Positions 9,138-18,736 of a stretch of 64,000 bases of DNA are shown here, piece by piece. A program made the translations under genes and the position numbers. Where the stretch lies: assembly GCF_030161375.1 (NCBI RefSeq), contig NZ_BSSQ01000024.1, positions 1 to 64,000 on the forward strand. Direction: 5' to 3'. A model generated the notes under the pieces. The model had not been told where the DNA came from. It searched no databases and saw only the letters and a program-made list of their open reading frames with translations. Numbering within the stretch: the stretch's first letter is position 1; each line of letters starts with the position of its first letter. The stretch is from Paenibacillus glycanilyticus. Its GTDB lineage: Bacteria; Bacillota; Bacilli; Paenibacillales; Paenibacillaceae.

Positions 9138-11078
9138 ATGTTGCGAAACAGCCAAGTTGAGATCAGTCAAATTCAGCACTCTCCCTTACAACCGTTATCC
9201 TATCGGTCCGTTCAAATCAATGATGCGTTTTGGAGCCCCCGCGTTCAAATCGTCTTGAACCAAACGATTCCGTATCAATACGAACAATGCGAAGAAACCG
9301 GCCGCCTTGAGGCTTTCAAGCTGAACTGGAAACCCGGCATGGACAAACAGCCGCATTTCTTCTGGGACTCTGACGTGGCCAAATGGCTGGAAGCAGCCAG
9401 CTACAGCCTAGGCTTGCAAGCCGATCCGGAATTAGACCAGCTGGTCGACAATGTCATCGATCTGATTGTATCCGCGCAGCAGCCGGACGGTTATTTGAAT
9501 ACCTATTTCACGGTGGTGGAGCCGGAGAAACGCTGGCTGGATTTGCGAGACGGACATGAACTCTACTGCGCGGGACATCTCATTGAAGCGGCCGTTGCCC
9601 ATTATGAAGCGACAGGCAAGCGCAAGTTGCTGGACGCCATGATCCGATATGTCGATCATATTGATTCCTTGTTTGGCGACGAACCGGGCAAGAAACGCGG
9701 CTACTGCGGGCATGAAGAGATTGAACTTGCGCTTGTGAAGCTATACCGGTTGACCGGCGAAGAGCGTTTCCTGCGCCTGAGCACCTTCTTCATCAATGAG
9801 CGCGGCCAAACGCCGAATTATTATGATTTGGAAGCGGCTGAACGGGGAACGCCTAATCTGTTCGACGAGCATAACGGCCGGGTTGGCATTCACGACGTGA
9901 AGATCCATACGCAGAGCCATCTTCCGGTTCGGGAGCAGACGGAAGCCGTCGGACATGCGGTCAGAGCAATGTATCTGTATGCGGGGATGGCTGATTTGGC
10001 AGCAGAGAACGGGGATGCTTCTCTAACCGAAGCTTGTCAGCGGCTCTGGCACAACGTAACCGCGAAACGCATGTACGTGACGGGCGGAGTCGGCACCTCA
10101 TCCCATAACGAAGGGTTCACGCGGGATTATGATCTGCCTAACGAATCCGCTTATTGCGAGACCTGCGCTGCGATCGGATTAATGCTGTGGGGACACCGCA
10201 TGCTGGCCCTTGATTGTAATGCCCGTTATAGCGATACGATCGAACGTGCCCTGTATAACGGTATTATTAGCGGAATGTCGCTTGACGGCAAAGCGTTCTT
10301 CTACGACAACCCGCTTGCAAGCAATGGAGACAAACACCGCAAAGAATGGTTTGGCTGCTCCTGCTGTCCGCCGAATATTGCGAGACTGCTTACTTCGCTT
10401 GGCAGCTACATTTACTCCTCGGATAACCGTACAGCTGCCGTTCATCTGTACGTGCAAAGCGAAGGCTCCTTCACGCTCCAAAGCGGCGAGGTCTCGCTCC
10501 GCCAGGAAACGAATTATCCGTGGGACAGCGCGGTTAAATTGACGGTTGGGACCGCTTCCGACATCAGCTTCGCGCTGAAGCTTCGGATCCCGGGCTGGTG
10601 CCCGCAAGCACGGATCTTCGTCAACGGAACCGAATGGCCGGCGGAAGAATGGCAATTGGTAAATGGCTACGCCGTCATTGACCGCGTGTGGTCGGATAGC
10701 GATGTTATCCATCTAGATCTGGCCATGCCGATTCGCCGCGCCTATTCGCATCCTAACGTACACGCGAACGCCGGGCGAGTTGCCTTGACCCGCGGGCCGC
10801 TCGTGTATTGCATCGAACAAACCGACCATGAGGCAGACGTAGCCGTCATCGGGCTGCCAGGCGATGCCAAGCTCCAGTCCCGGCATGACGCATCCTTGCT
10901 CGGCGGCGTTACCGTTCTGGAAGGATCAGCGGTTGCGATGGAGCAAGGCGACTGGCAGGATGACTTGTACCGGAGCGAACCTCCGGCATGGCGGAACGAG
11001 CCATTCACGGCCATTCCCTATTATGCCTGGGATAATCGCGAAGACGGCTCCATGCGCGTGTGGATTTTGGAGGCTTAG
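9138..11078 (+). CDS. GH127 beta-L-arabinofuranosidase-family glycoside hydrolase (copy 1)
   Basis: This 646-residue member of the former DUF1680 family has the zinc-cysteine catalytic centre of GH127: Glu341 and Cys343 in the segment YCETCAA, and Cys407, Cys409 and Cys410 in CSCCPPN. The spacing closely follows the characterised HypBA1 enzyme. There is no signal peptide, so it is cytosolic and would act on imported oligosaccharides. Characterised GH127 enzymes remove beta-L-arabinofuranose, and some remove aceric acid from rhamnogalacturonan II; the specificity here is unknown. The frame opens earlier at 9048, but AGGAGG lies 4 bases before the ATG at 9138. It follows the PucR gene by 106 bases and ends at a shared terminator. 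Confidence 0.92.
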   Translation: MLRNSQVEISQIQHSPLQPLSYRSVQINDAFWSPRVQIVLNQTIPYQYEQCEETGRLEAFKLNWKPGMDKQPHFFWDSDVAKWLEAASYSLGLQADPELDQLVDNVIDLIVSAQQPDGYLNTYFTVVEPEKRWLDLRDGHELYCAGHLIEAAVAHYEATGKRKLLDAMIRYVDHIDSLFGDEPGKKRGYCGHEEIELALVKLYRLTGEERFLRLSTFFINERGQTPNYYDLEAAERGTPNLFDEHNGRVGIHDVKIHTQSHLPVREQTEAVGHAVRAMYLYAGMADLAAENGDASLTEACQRLWHNVTAKRMYVTGGVGTSSHNEGFTRDYDLPNESAYCETCAAIGLMLWGHRMLALDCNARYSDTIERALYNGIISGMSLDGKAFFYDNPLASNGDKHRKEWFGCSCCPPNIARLLTSLGSYIYSSDNRTAAVHLYVQSEGSFTLQSGEVSLRQETNYPWDSAVKLTVGTASDISFALKLRIPGWCPQARIFVNGTEWPAEEWQLVNGYAVIDRVWSDSDVIHLDLAMPIRRAYSHPNVHANAGRVALTRGPLVYCIEQTDHEADVAVIGLPGDAKLQSRHDASLLGGVTVLEGSAVAMEQGDWQDDLYRSEPPAWRNEPFTAIPYYAWDNREDGSMRVWILEA

Positions 11079-11099
11079 TTAGAAGGCGCTAATCCCATT

Positions 11100-11133
11100 A
11101 AAAAAAGACCCCGAAATTTCAGGGTCTTTTTTT
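11100..11133. terminator. Bidirectional terminator between GH127 and GxGYxYP genes
   Basis: AAGACCC and GGGTCTT arms enclose the palindromic core GAAATTTC, with A-run and T-run flanks (11100-11106 and 11127-11133). It lies between two convergent stops (11078 and 11138) and can serve both genes. Confidence 0.9.
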
Positions 11134-11137
11134 GCGC

Positions 11138-13957
11138 TTAATTAATCGTAATATTATCCACGGTTACGGTAGCGGTATCCGCGTACCATACTCGGAATTC
11201 GAGATTCCGTCCCAATGTCTGATTGAAGGAAAGGTTGAAATCCTGATACTGGTTGGCTGAAGTGAACTGCTGTCTTGTCAGAGTCGCTTGCGTCACAACG
11301 GTATTCGAAGCGGCATCCCATACGTCGATAATTGCCACATTAGCATTATCGGATGTGTTGTTATCCACCTTCAGACGGTATGTGATCGTACGGTTTCCTA
11401 CCGGAACATTCGTGTCGTAAGGACCGTACATCATATGCCCGGTACCGTCGAGTGAAGGCGTAGCTTGCCAGCCGTCCCCGCTCACCCGGCCTAACGAATG
11501 GCCCACTACCGAACCTTCCGCTTCGTATTTGCCAATTCTTTTTGTTACGGTTACCTTATCAATGCTGATCGTCGCTTTATCCCTGTAATAAGCCCTGAAT
11601 TCCAGGCTGCTTCCGGCAGGATTGTTGAAGGACAGGCTGAAATCTTGGTAGGCGTTGTTCTTCTTGAATTGATTGCGGTATACGTCAACCGAAGCTAGCG
11701 TTTGCCCGGTCGTATTATCGCGTACATCCAAAGTCACGACATTGTCGTTTGTACCCGTATTGGTATCGATCTTCATTTTGAAGGTAGCCGTGTTGCGTCC
11801 TGTTGGAATGGAATTGTCATAGTTGCCGGACAACATGTACCCTGCATTATGCGCGCTAACGTTTGCCGACCAGTCGCTGCCGCTGGCTGCGCCGGTTGCA
11901 TGCGTAAAGGCCGTTTCAGCCTCATATTGCTTCACGACCGCGGATGGATCAGTCGGCAATTGGTTGTTTTCGCGCATCAATTGGAAGTAAGTATCCGGTC
12001 TTACAAATACGATATTGCTGTTGCTGCTGAAATTATTTACCGCGTTGACGATCATCTGGTACGTGACATCCCAAGGATTGGATTGTATGCTCACGAATCG
12101 GGGAGCCGTTCCGTCCCAGCCGGCAATCGCGTTGTTAATCTCGGAAATAATCGTGGCTTGCGAATAACAATAAGTTGCGCTTAAGCCTTGCGTTGGCTGC
12201 GAATTGCCATAAATCGTAATTGGGCTGCCCGCATTTTGTCCCGTTAACCCTAACAACGACGGAGCATATTGCGCAAAGCTCGCTCCAACGTTTGCATTAA
12301 TGCCGCCGGTAATCGTATTCCAGATGGTGGCAACCTTTAAGCCCGCACGGTTCATGTAATCATTGGATAAAGCTACAAAGCTGTTCAAATAGGTCTGGTT
12401 CGCCCAGGAGTTCGGATACGTATAACCAATGCCGGAAGGTCCGGAAATAAGAGCATCGTTAGGAGTGGCGCTATTATACAAATAGTTCAGTACACCGGGC
12501 ATCGCATCCAGCATAGCCGGCGACACGGTCCAGCCTAGAGGTACGGCTCCTCGGTTAGGAGAATCCCACAGTTTCTTGAAGCGATGCTCCATATATTGCA
12601 GATTGTCGCCGTCACTCATAATTAGCGAGACGTAAATCTTGTTCTGAAGCGCTGGTTTGTTTGGCACCGGCTTCACGTTAACCGTTCTGGAAGTACCGCC
12701 AAATACGGTCAAATTGGACGACCAGTCGCTGGCCACTGTCGAGATGCCGTATTCGGACGCCGCTTGAACGCCAATCGCTTCATCCGGCCACCAACCCATG
12801 TAGACCCCGCTGCCATAAGGCATATCGGAGAAGAAGCTTTGCAAGAGTGTTTTTTCAGCCGGAACGGATGGATCCAGCCACACAACAGCCGCACCCGTTG
12901 CCAGGGCATAATCGCGCAAGGCGCCTTTAATACCCGGGTTTAAGCCGATTAGAAGCCTGTGAGTCACGGACGACCAATAATGATCATGCAAATATTGATA
13001 CACTTGCAGCTTTGTAGTGAAATCTCCCCGCAAATCATCTAATATCGGCAGATTATACGGAGCGGATGTCAACTTGCTCACCAGACTCGGCGGCGCTACA
13101 ATCCCTCCGGATTGCGAAGCGATCGTTGTAGCGAGGTTAACCGTATCCGGCAAAGCATCGTCATAAACGACAATCCCGCTAATCTCGCTGGCGTATTTGG
13201 TTATGAGCGACCAATTGTCCGCTACGTCGACATGTCCCATGCCGAGATCATTCAGCCATTTGTCTTTTCCGTCTTCATTCCTGACGTTATCGTCATACGA
13301 ATAAATTCTTGGCTGTGTTTTGTTGACAAGTCCCTTAAGCGTCGTGAACAATACGGCTTCATCCGATTTGCCCTGTTGAATGGAACCTACGGCATCCACC
13401 TTCGTGTAAGCCCGGCCGTACCAATAAACCCTGAATTCCAAAGAATGGCCTGCGACCGGGTTCGTATAGTTCAGCGTGAAGCGCTGATAGGACCCGGCTT
13501 GCGTCCATTGCTGGCGCGTAATATCCCGGGTTGCAAGAGTTTGTCCAGACGTGCTGTCTCTAACATCAACCGTAACGATCACATCATTGTTAGCCGTATT
13601 ATTATCGACGATCATGTCGAAATACGCTTGGTTTGCTCCCGCCGGAATATCCGTAGCATAAGGGCCGTATACCATGTGCTGATTAGGAGCGTCAATTGAC
13701 GTTTGAGCCAGCCAGCCGTTGCCGTCCAAATGGCCCGTGCCGTGTCCAACCTGCGTGCCTTCTGCTTCATAGCGATATTCGCCTACCAGATTCATGACGT
13801 CCAGCGTGGAAGCAGGCGCCGAGAATGAGGGGAGTATTTGTCCCGCCGGCCAGGATAATCCGGCTGCCTCCGCTTTGGGAAGCCCTAGGATTGGAGAAGT
13901 TGCAGCCAATATGACCGCTGCGAGGAATGCTGAACCTACCTTCTTATTCCATTTCAT
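11138..13957 (-). CDS. Secreted GxGYxYP-family putative glycoside hydrolase with three CBM-like repeats (paralogue A)
   Basis: This 939-residue protein has a signal peptide (MKWNKKVGSAFLAAV..., cleavage near KAEAAG). A CBM-like domain at residues about 60-185 is followed by the GxGYxYP N-terminal and catalytic-type regions at about 190-660, including the family-defining GIGYTYP. Two further CBM-like domains lie at about 675-800 and 805-939. The three CBM-like units are related to each other: each opens with YEAE, carries a VDVRD-like strand and ends with a VD-type strand. The family is annotated as putative glycoside hydrolase and, as far as I know, its substrate is not established. A second 939-residue copy lies at 46549-49368. 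GGAG and an A-rich spacer precede the ATG. Confidence 0.9.
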   Translation of the reverse strand: MKWNKKVGSAFLAAVILAATSPILGLPKAEAAGLSWPAGQILPSFSAPASTLDVMNLVGEYRYEAEGTQVGHGTGHLDGNGWLAQTSIDAPNQHMVYGPYATDIPAGANQAYFDMIVDNNTANNDVIVTVDVRDSTSGQTLATRDITRQQWTQAGSYQRFTLNYTNPVAGHSLEFRVYWYGRAYTKVDAVGSIQQGKSDEAVLFTTLKGLVNKTQPRIYSYDDNVRNEDGKDKWLNDLGMGHVDVADNWSLITKYASEISGIVVYDDALPDTVNLATTIASQSGGIVAPPSLVSKLTSAPYNLPILDDLRGDFTTKLQVYQYLHDHYWSSVTHRLLIGLNPGIKGALRDYALATGAAVVWLDPSVPAEKTLLQSFFSDMPYGSGVYMGWWPDEAIGVQAASEYGISTVASDWSSNLTVFGGTSRTVNVKPVPNKPALQNKIYVSLIMSDGDNLQYMEHRFKKLWDSPNRGAVPLGWTVSPAMLDAMPGVLNYLYNSATPNDALISGPSGIGYTYPNSWANQTYLNSFVALSNDYMNRAGLKVATIWNTITGGINANVGASFAQYAPSLLGLTGQNAGSPITIYGNSQPTQGLSATYCYSQATIISEINNAIAGWDGTAPRFVSIQSNPWDVTYQMIVNAVNNFSSNSNIVFVRPDTYFQLMRENNQLPTDPSAVVKQYEAETAFTHATGAASGSDWSANVSAHNAGYMLSGNYDNSIPTGRNTATFKMKIDTNTGTNDNVVTLDVRDNTTGQTLASVDVYRNQFKKNNAYQDFSLSFNNPAGSSLEFRAYYRDKATISIDKVTVTKRIGKYEAEGSVVGHSLGRVSGDGWQATPSLDGTGHMMYGPYDTNVPVGNRTITYRLKVDNNTSDNANVAIIDVWDAASNTVVTQATLTRQQFTSANQYQDFNLSFNQTLGRNLEFRVWYADTATVTVDNITIN

Positions 13958-14078
13958 CTCAATTCTCCTTTTTACCGTTAAATTTCTTGCAACTTCTTAT
14001 GCGAGTCTCGCCAGTTGCCCGAAACATCCTTAAAACCCCCTCCTCCTACCACCTGCCCTCCACTATGATTTACGCATA

Positions 14079-14124
14079 CAGACGGCAAAACAAAAAATAA
14101 GCGCTCCACAATCATGACCGTCTG
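14079..14124 (-). promoter_or_regulatory. Inverted repeat in the leader of GxGYxYP paralogue A
   Basis: CAGACGG (14079-14085) and CCGTCTG (14118-14124) could pair in the roughly 190-base 5' leader predicted from the promoter at 14156-14184. No U-run follows, so this is not a terminator. The paralogue leader is shorter and lacks it. The role is unknown. Confidence 0.25.
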
Positions 14125-14132
14125 CCTGAAAG

Positions 14133-14184
14133 TGTAAGCGCTTTATTCTTTAAAGATTATATCACTCATATTATTCATATTCAA
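14133..14184 (-). promoter_or_regulatory. Sigma-A promoter with overlapping cre site for GxGYxYP paralogue A
   Basis: On the minus strand TTGAAT (14184-14179), a 17-base spacer and TATAAT (14161-14156) form a near-consensus promoter. On the plus strand TGTAAGCGCTTTAT (14133-14146) matches the CcpA cre consensus at 12 of 14 positions and covers the predicted start of transcription, which suggests carbon catabolite repression. The same arrangement, including the spacer bases, recurs at the second paralogue. The 333-base stretch 13958-14290 otherwise holds only the leader and the start region of cobQ. Confidence 0.75.
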
Positions 14185-14290
14185 TATATCTATTTCTATA
14201 TTTTACAGTTATTCTTCCATATTCTTTAACAGCTTGTCCTCCGATTCGTTTATAGTGAATACATACAGGGAGCTAGGTCAGGAGGAACAA

Positions 14291-15814
14291 ATGTTGAAAC
14301 GGGCAACAACCATTATGGTGCAAGGAACCGCATCCGATGTCGGTAAAAGCGTAATCACTACGGCGCTTTGCCGTATTTTCACGCAGGATGGCTGGCGAAC
14401 GGCACCTTTCAAATCGCAAAATATGGCGCTAAATTCTTACGTAACATTGGACGGCAAAGAGATCGGCAGAGCGCAAGGCGTACAGGCAGAAGCTTGCGGC
14501 ATAGCGGCTACGACCGATATGAATCCGATCCTCATTAAGCCGACCGGGGACATGAAAGCTCAAATCGTCGTGCATGGCAAACCTTTGGAAGAGATGAGCG
14601 CCTGGCGCTATCGGGAGGAATATATCCCGCTTGCCGAAAGCATTGTGGTAGAGGCGCTGGACCGCCTTCGCGCGGACTATGACGCAATCGTGCTGGAAGG
14701 AGCCGGCAGCCCGGCGGAAATTAACCTCAAAGACCGGGATATTGTCAATATGCGGATGGCCAAGTGGGCGGATGCCCCCGTTCTGCTTGTCGCGGACATT
14801 GACAGAGGTGGCGTGTTCGCTTCCATTGTAGGTACGATGGAGCTATTGGAAGAAGACGAGAGACGCCGCGTGAAGGGATTCATCATCAATAAATTCCGCG
14901 GCGACATTAGCCTGCTGCAATCGGGACTGGATTGGCTGGAGGAACGCACCGGCATTCCGGTGCTAGGCGTGATTCCTTATGTGCCAAATTTGGATATTGA
15001 AGCGGAGGATTCCGTCGTACTGGAGAGACGCGCCGAATCAAACTTTAACGATGCGAAGGAGCTGGACATTGCGGTTCTGAAGCTTCCGCGCATCTCGAAC
15101 TTTACCGACTTCGATCCGCTTGAAGCAGAACCTGACGTCACGCTTCGTTACGTCGAAAGCGTTAACCAACTCGGACAGCCGGACATCATGATCATTCCGG
15201 GTTCCAAGAACTCCGTGGAAGACCTGCTCTTCCTAAGGCACTCCGGCTTAGCGGATGCCATTGCGACACGAGTCGCGGAAGGCTGCTTCCTCGTCGGGAT
15301 TTGCGGCGGTTATCAAATGCTTGGACATAAGCTGTTTGATCCGCACCAGGTCGAATCCGCGAATGGAGAAGCAGACGGACTTGGCTTCCTCCCTCTCTTC
15401 ACGACCTTCTATCCAGAGAAACGGACGGTACGCGTAAGCGGCAGCGTAACGAGCGGGCATCCCGATTGGCTTGCGATGCGGGGACTAACCGTGGAAGGTT
15501 ACGAAATTCATATGGGTCAGACGACTTCACAGACGGAAGTCCACTCCCTGCTCACGTTAGACGGCCAAGCTGAAGGAACGATCTCGGGCGATGGCAGGAT
15601 TTTTGGTACGTATGTACATGGAATATTCCATAACGACGATTTTCGAAGGCAATACCTGAATAAGGTACGGATACATAACTATCTGGATCCCGTCGAAGCC
15701 ATTCTCCCTTTCCGGAGCAGACAGATTGACGCCTTCGATCGGCTCGCCGACCATGTCCGTGCCCATCTGGACATGGAGAAGATCTATCAAATAATCAACA
15801 TCAACCAGACATAA
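14291..15814 (+). CDS. cobQ: Cobyric acid synthase CobQ/CbiP
   Basis: This 507-residue glutamine-dependent amidotransferase amidates the corrin ring a,c-diamide to cobyric acid, using ATP, in cobalamin biosynthesis. The N-terminal dethiobiotin-synthetase-like ATPase carries the P-loop QGTASDVGKS near residues 9-18. The C-terminal type-1 glutamine amidotransferase has its nucleophile Cys338 in GICGGYQM and His443 in YVHGIF. The frame is open from 14234, but AGGAGG lies 5 bases before the ATG at 14291, giving the normal family length. No other cob/cbi gene and no cobalamin riboswitch is seen nearby, so the gene is isolated from its pathway here. Confidence 0.95.
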   Translation: MLKRATTIMVQGTASDVGKSVITTALCRIFTQDGWRTAPFKSQNMALNSYVTLDGKEIGRAQGVQAEACGIAATTDMNPILIKPTGDMKAQIVVHGKPLEEMSAWRYREEYIPLAESIVVEALDRLRADYDAIVLEGAGSPAEINLKDRDIVNMRMAKWADAPVLLVADIDRGGVFASIVGTMELLEEDERRRVKGFIINKFRGDISLLQSGLDWLEERTGIPVLGVIPYVPNLDIEAEDSVVLERRAESNFNDAKELDIAVLKLPRISNFTDFDPLEAEPDVTLRYVESVNQLGQPDIMIIPGSKNSVEDLLFLRHSGLADAIATRVAEGCFLVGICGGYQMLGHKLFDPHQVESANGEADGLGFLPLFTTFYPEKRTVRVSGSVTSGHPDWLAMRGLTVEGYEIHMGQTTSQTEVHSLLTLDGQAEGTISGDGRIFGTYVHGIFHNDDFRRQYLNKVRIHNYLDPVEAILPFRSRQIDAFDRLADHVRAHLDMEKIYQIININQT

Positions 15815-15822
15815 TTAGAAAA

Positions 15823-15845
15823 GGCATCCTCGGATGCCTTTTTTT
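15823..15845. terminator. Terminator after cobQ
   Basis: GGCATCC (15823-15829) and GGATGCC (15832-15838) form a compact hairpin followed by seven T. The A-run on the other side lets it also serve the convergent AraC gene. Confidence 0.92.
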
Positions 15846-15864
15846 AATGCGAACGATTTACGAT

Positions 15865-16770
15865 TTAACTATCCTCGAATTCTGTGGCTCCGGAAGCTCT
15901 GCGAAGCGATTTAATATCTTGCAAAGGCGGTTGGCCAAACAATCTCCGGTATTCCCGATTGAACTGTGAAGGACTTTCGTATCCTACGCTCAATGCAGCC
16001 GTAGTCGCCCCAATCGGACCGCTCATCATCAGGCGCCTTGCTTCCTGCAGCCGAAGCTGTTTCTGATATTGCAATGGCCCCATCGTGGTCATGGCCTTAA
16101 ATTTGTGATGCAGTCCGGAAGTGCTCATGTTGCAGGACTTCGCCAGCTCCTCGACCGTGAAAGGCTGCATGTAATTGGCCTGAATCCAACCAATCGCCTT
16201 CGCTACGCCTTCCGCCCGCTGATCGAACAAAACCTTCTGCATGAACAAATGCCCAAATTCTCCAGAGAGCAAATTAAAAATCATTTCCTTCTTCATCAGC
16301 TCGGATAGAAACCGGGCTTCTTTCGGCTTATCCAGCACCTTAAGCAACCTATAAAAAATATCGAGCAAACCGGCATCCGATTTGCCTATAAAAGCAGCGG
16401 CAGTCACATCTTTTTCTTTCGGCTCCACCGCCATATCGGCCTCCATGACAACGGAAGCGATCTCTTGCGTCGTGAAATCAACCCGAAGTCCGATATACGG
16501 CGATTCTTCCGAAGCTTCAACAACCTGGCCAAACGCGGGAATGTCGAGCAAGGAAGCTACATAATCCCCGGCTGCGTATTGAAAAATCTCCTGGCCAAGA
16601 TAAAGTTTTTTCGTCCCTTGGAGAATTAGACAAAAAGAAGGCGTCAGCACCCCGGGACAACGCTCCGTATCGCGGCTTCTCCTAACGATGGAGAGATACG
16701 GGACAATCGTTGGATTACGGCCCTCTTCCAAGGACATTTGCTTTGTTATGGCAATAAGTTGATCAAGCAT
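15865..16770 (-). CDS. AraC-family regulator with AraC_N-type N-terminal domain
   Basis: This 301-residue regulator has two parts. Residues about 20-165 match the AraC_N cupin-like domain (segment CPGVLTPSFCLILQGTKKL). Residues about 190-290 carry two helix-turn-helix motifs (FTVEELAKSCNMSTSGLHHKFK and the SVGYESPSQFNREYRR segment). The frame is open from 16887, but GAGGGAGG precedes the ATG at 16770, and the family normally starts LIAITKQMS. It diverges from an EmrB-type exporter 178 bases away and probably regulates it. Confidence 0.88.
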   Translation of the reverse strand: MLDQLIAITKQMSLEEGRNPTIVPYLSIVRRSRDTERCPGVLTPSFCLILQGTKKLYLGQEIFQYAAGDYVASLLDIPAFGQVVEASEESPYIGLRVDFTTQEIASVVMEADMAVEPKEKDVTAAAFIGKSDAGLLDIFYRLLKVLDKPKEARFLSELMKKEMIFNLLSGEFGHLFMQKVLFDQRAEGVAKAIGWIQANYMQPFTVEELAKSCNMSTSGLHHKFKAMTTMGPLQYQKQLRLQEARRLMMSGPIGATTAALSVGYESPSQFNREYRRLFGQPPLQDIKSLRRASGATEFEDS

Positions 16771-16948
16771 TTTCACGCCTCCCTCTGATTTCAGATTATA
16801 TAAGTACTCAGAAGGCTTGCATAGCAAAGAATAAGCGAATTGCAGCTTTAGGCAATTATTAAGCAGGAACGATCTACTTCCATCCATGGTTTCCCCCCAT
16901 AATAACTCTCAGAACCACAAATCATGAAACAGGGAAGGAACATGCAAT

Positions 16949-18358
16949 ATGCATACATCCAAATGGATGATTCTTACAATTATTATCGCATGCCAGCTTA
17001 TTGTAGTGCTTGATGCGTCTGTTATGGTAACCGCCATTCCTCAAATTGGCCATTCCCTTCATATGTCGACTACCAGTTTGACATGGGTTCATAACAGCTA
17101 CATTTTGGCATTTGGCGGCTTTCTGCTGCTTGGCGCCCGGGCCGGAGATCTATTGGGACGCCGAAAAATGCTCGGGATCGGAATCGCGTTATTCACGCTC
17201 ACCTCATTGCTTGCCGGGCTAGCGCCAACCGCATCCTTTCTGCTCGTCTCCCGGTCCTTTCAAGGATTTGCGGCTGCCCTCGCCACGCCTGCCGCACTCG
17301 CTTTGTTATCGGCGAGCTTTGTAGAAGCGAAAGAGCGGGCTCGCGCCATTGCTATGTACAGCGCCGTATCGGCTGCAGGCGGCAGCGTCGGGCTAATTAT
17401 CGGCGGATTTTTCACCGACTTTGTATCCTGGCGCTTCGGTATGTTTATTAATGTACCCATCGGAATTGTTCTTCTATATTTGGTACAAAAGCATATCCAA
17501 CCAACAACGGTCCGTGCAGGACGTTTCGATCTTGGCGGCGCGCTAACGTCGGTTATGGGAATGTCGGCATTGGTGTATGGTCTCGTCCAAGCAGCCGAAC
17601 TCGGCTTCGGGAACCCCGGTTCTTGGATTCCGCTTGCAGCCGGGCTTATTCTGCTCGCCGTATTTATCCGGATTGAAGCTAGAGCCGCGGAGCCTATTGT
17701 TCCTCTTCGGTTATTCGCGAGCCGCCAGCGCGCAGGCGCTTATCTGGGAAGATTCTTGATGGTAGGCGGAAACTTCTCGCTCTTCTTCTTCATCCCTCAA
17801 TATTTGCAAAATGCACTTGGGTTCACTTCATTTGAAGCAGGCCTTGCCTTCTTGCCTTTTACAGTCGCTCAATTCGGAATGATGTATGTTATACCGGGAC
17901 TTGTTCGCCGCTACGGCAACATTAAAGTACTTGCAGCCGGTCTAATAATTGCAATTATAGGAACGTTATTGCTCAGCCGCAGCATTGGGGGGCTAACGCA
18001 TTTCTTTCCGGAAATGTTCATCCTGCTTGCGATTATGGGAATTGGTGCCGGCATGGTATTCCAACCTCTCACGACCATGGGGCTTACCCACGTGGAGCCT
18101 CAAGACAGCGGCGCGGCTTCCGGCCTGATTAACGTTGCGCATCAAAGCGGCGCCTCCTTTGGCCTCGCCGTACTCATCACGGTGTTCAATGGATCCAACC
18201 TCTCCGGTCAACCGGCAAATCTGGCGTTTGCGCATGCGGTCTCCAGCGCCATGCTAGGATCCGTCGCTTTCGTTAGCGCTGCACTGTTAGTGACTCTCAT
18301 CTGCTTTGGTACGGTTAGACAAATTCGGCGCAAACAAGCTTTGCAGATTAATAAATAA
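16949..18358 (+). CDS. MFS exporter, DHA2/EmrB-QacA family
   Basis: This 469-residue membrane protein has about 14 hydrophobic helices, the number typical of drug:proton antiporters of the DHA2 family. Motif A-like GARAGDLLGRRKML lies after helix 2, and the opening IIACQLIVVLDASVMVTAIPQIG is typical of the family (D near residue 21 in helix 1). It probably exports a toxic organic compound, with the divergent AraC-family gene as its likely controller. GGAAGG lies about 10 bases before the ATG. The substrate is not predictable. Confidence 0.88.
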   Translation: MHTSKWMILTIIIACQLIVVLDASVMVTAIPQIGHSLHMSTTSLTWVHNSYILAFGGFLLLGARAGDLLGRRKMLGIGIALFTLTSLLAGLAPTASFLLVSRSFQGFAAALATPAALALLSASFVEAKERARAIAMYSAVSAAGGSVGLIIGGFFTDFVSWRFGMFINVPIGIVLLYLVQKHIQPTTVRAGRFDLGGALTSVMGMSALVYGLVQAAELGFGNPGSWIPLAAGLILLAVFIRIEARAAEPIVPLRLFASRQRAGAYLGRFLMVGGNFSLFFFIPQYLQNALGFTSFEAGLAFLPFTVAQFGMMYVIPGLVRRYGNIKVLAAGLIIAIIGTLLLSRSIGGLTHFFPEMFILLAIMGIGAGMVFQPLTTMGLTHVEPQDSGAASGLINVAHQSGASFGLAVLITVFNGSNLSGQPANLAFAHAVSSAMLGSVAFVSAALLVTLICFGTVRQIRRKQALQINK

Positions 18359-18362
18359 AGAT

Positions 18363-18401
18363 AAGAAAGGCTGCCTATTGTCGTTATAGGCAGCCTTTCT
18401 T
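18363..18401. terminator. Bidirectional terminator after the MFS exporter
   Basis: A perfect 16-bp stem (18363-18378 with 18386-18401) around a 7-base loop stands between the exporter stop and the convergent spore-protein stop. Confidence 0.92.
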
Positions 18402-18413
18402 ATTTACTATTTA

Positions 18414-18635
18414 CTAACGACGGAAGTTTGTGGAGCCGCCGCCGAGGCTTTGCTCAGCGATTTCAACCAAACGGCGAGTAATCGATCCGCCAATCTTGCC
18501 GGCATTGTACGTTGTAATATCACCGTTGTAACCATCACGCGATAACGAAATACCTAGTTGCGAAGCCACTTCGTATTTCATTTGATCCAAAGCTTGCGAT
18601 GCTTGCGGTACCACTAAAGAATTGCTCTTAGCCAT
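18414..18635 (-). CDS. Alpha/beta-type small acid-soluble spore protein
   Basis: This 73-residue protein belongs to the SspA family, which coats and protects DNA in dormant spores and is degraded by the GPR protease at germination. The two conserved blocks are visible: LDQMKYEVASQLGI, holding the GPR cleavage region, and GKIGGSITRRLVEIAEQ, a DNA-binding helix. AGGAGG lies upstream of the ATG. Expression should be in the forespore under sigma-G. A GCATA-like -35 is present about 70 bases upstream, but no convincing -10 was found. It is the clearest evidence that the organism sporulates. Confidence 0.97.
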   Translation of the reverse strand: MAKSNSLVVPQASQALDQMKYEVASQLGISLSRDGYNGDITTYNAGKIGGSITRRLVEIAEQSLGGGSTNFRR

Positions 18636-18736
18636 TTAAAAGCCCTCCTAATGTGTAGGTGTTGTGATGTAATTTTTGGTGCTGAAATTAATTTCTCCAA
18701 CGCCATCCACATTATGCAAGGTGCTAGAAAACTTTT

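Noticed and set aside
13112..13699. Long plus-strand open frames inside the GxGYxYP, GH127 and binding-protein genes
   Set aside because: They are antisense to well-supported genes, lack ribosome sites and known motifs, and recur at equivalent places in both GxGYxYP copies because of codon bias.
14225..14290. Cobalamin riboswitch before cobQ
   Set aside because: There is little room between the divergent promoter and the gene, and no B12-box-like or adenosylcobalamin-aptamer-like sequence was recognised.
14290..15814. cobQ as part of a sugar operon with the AraC regulator
   Set aside because: It is convergent with the AraC gene, separated by a strong terminator, and divergent from the GxGYxYP gene.
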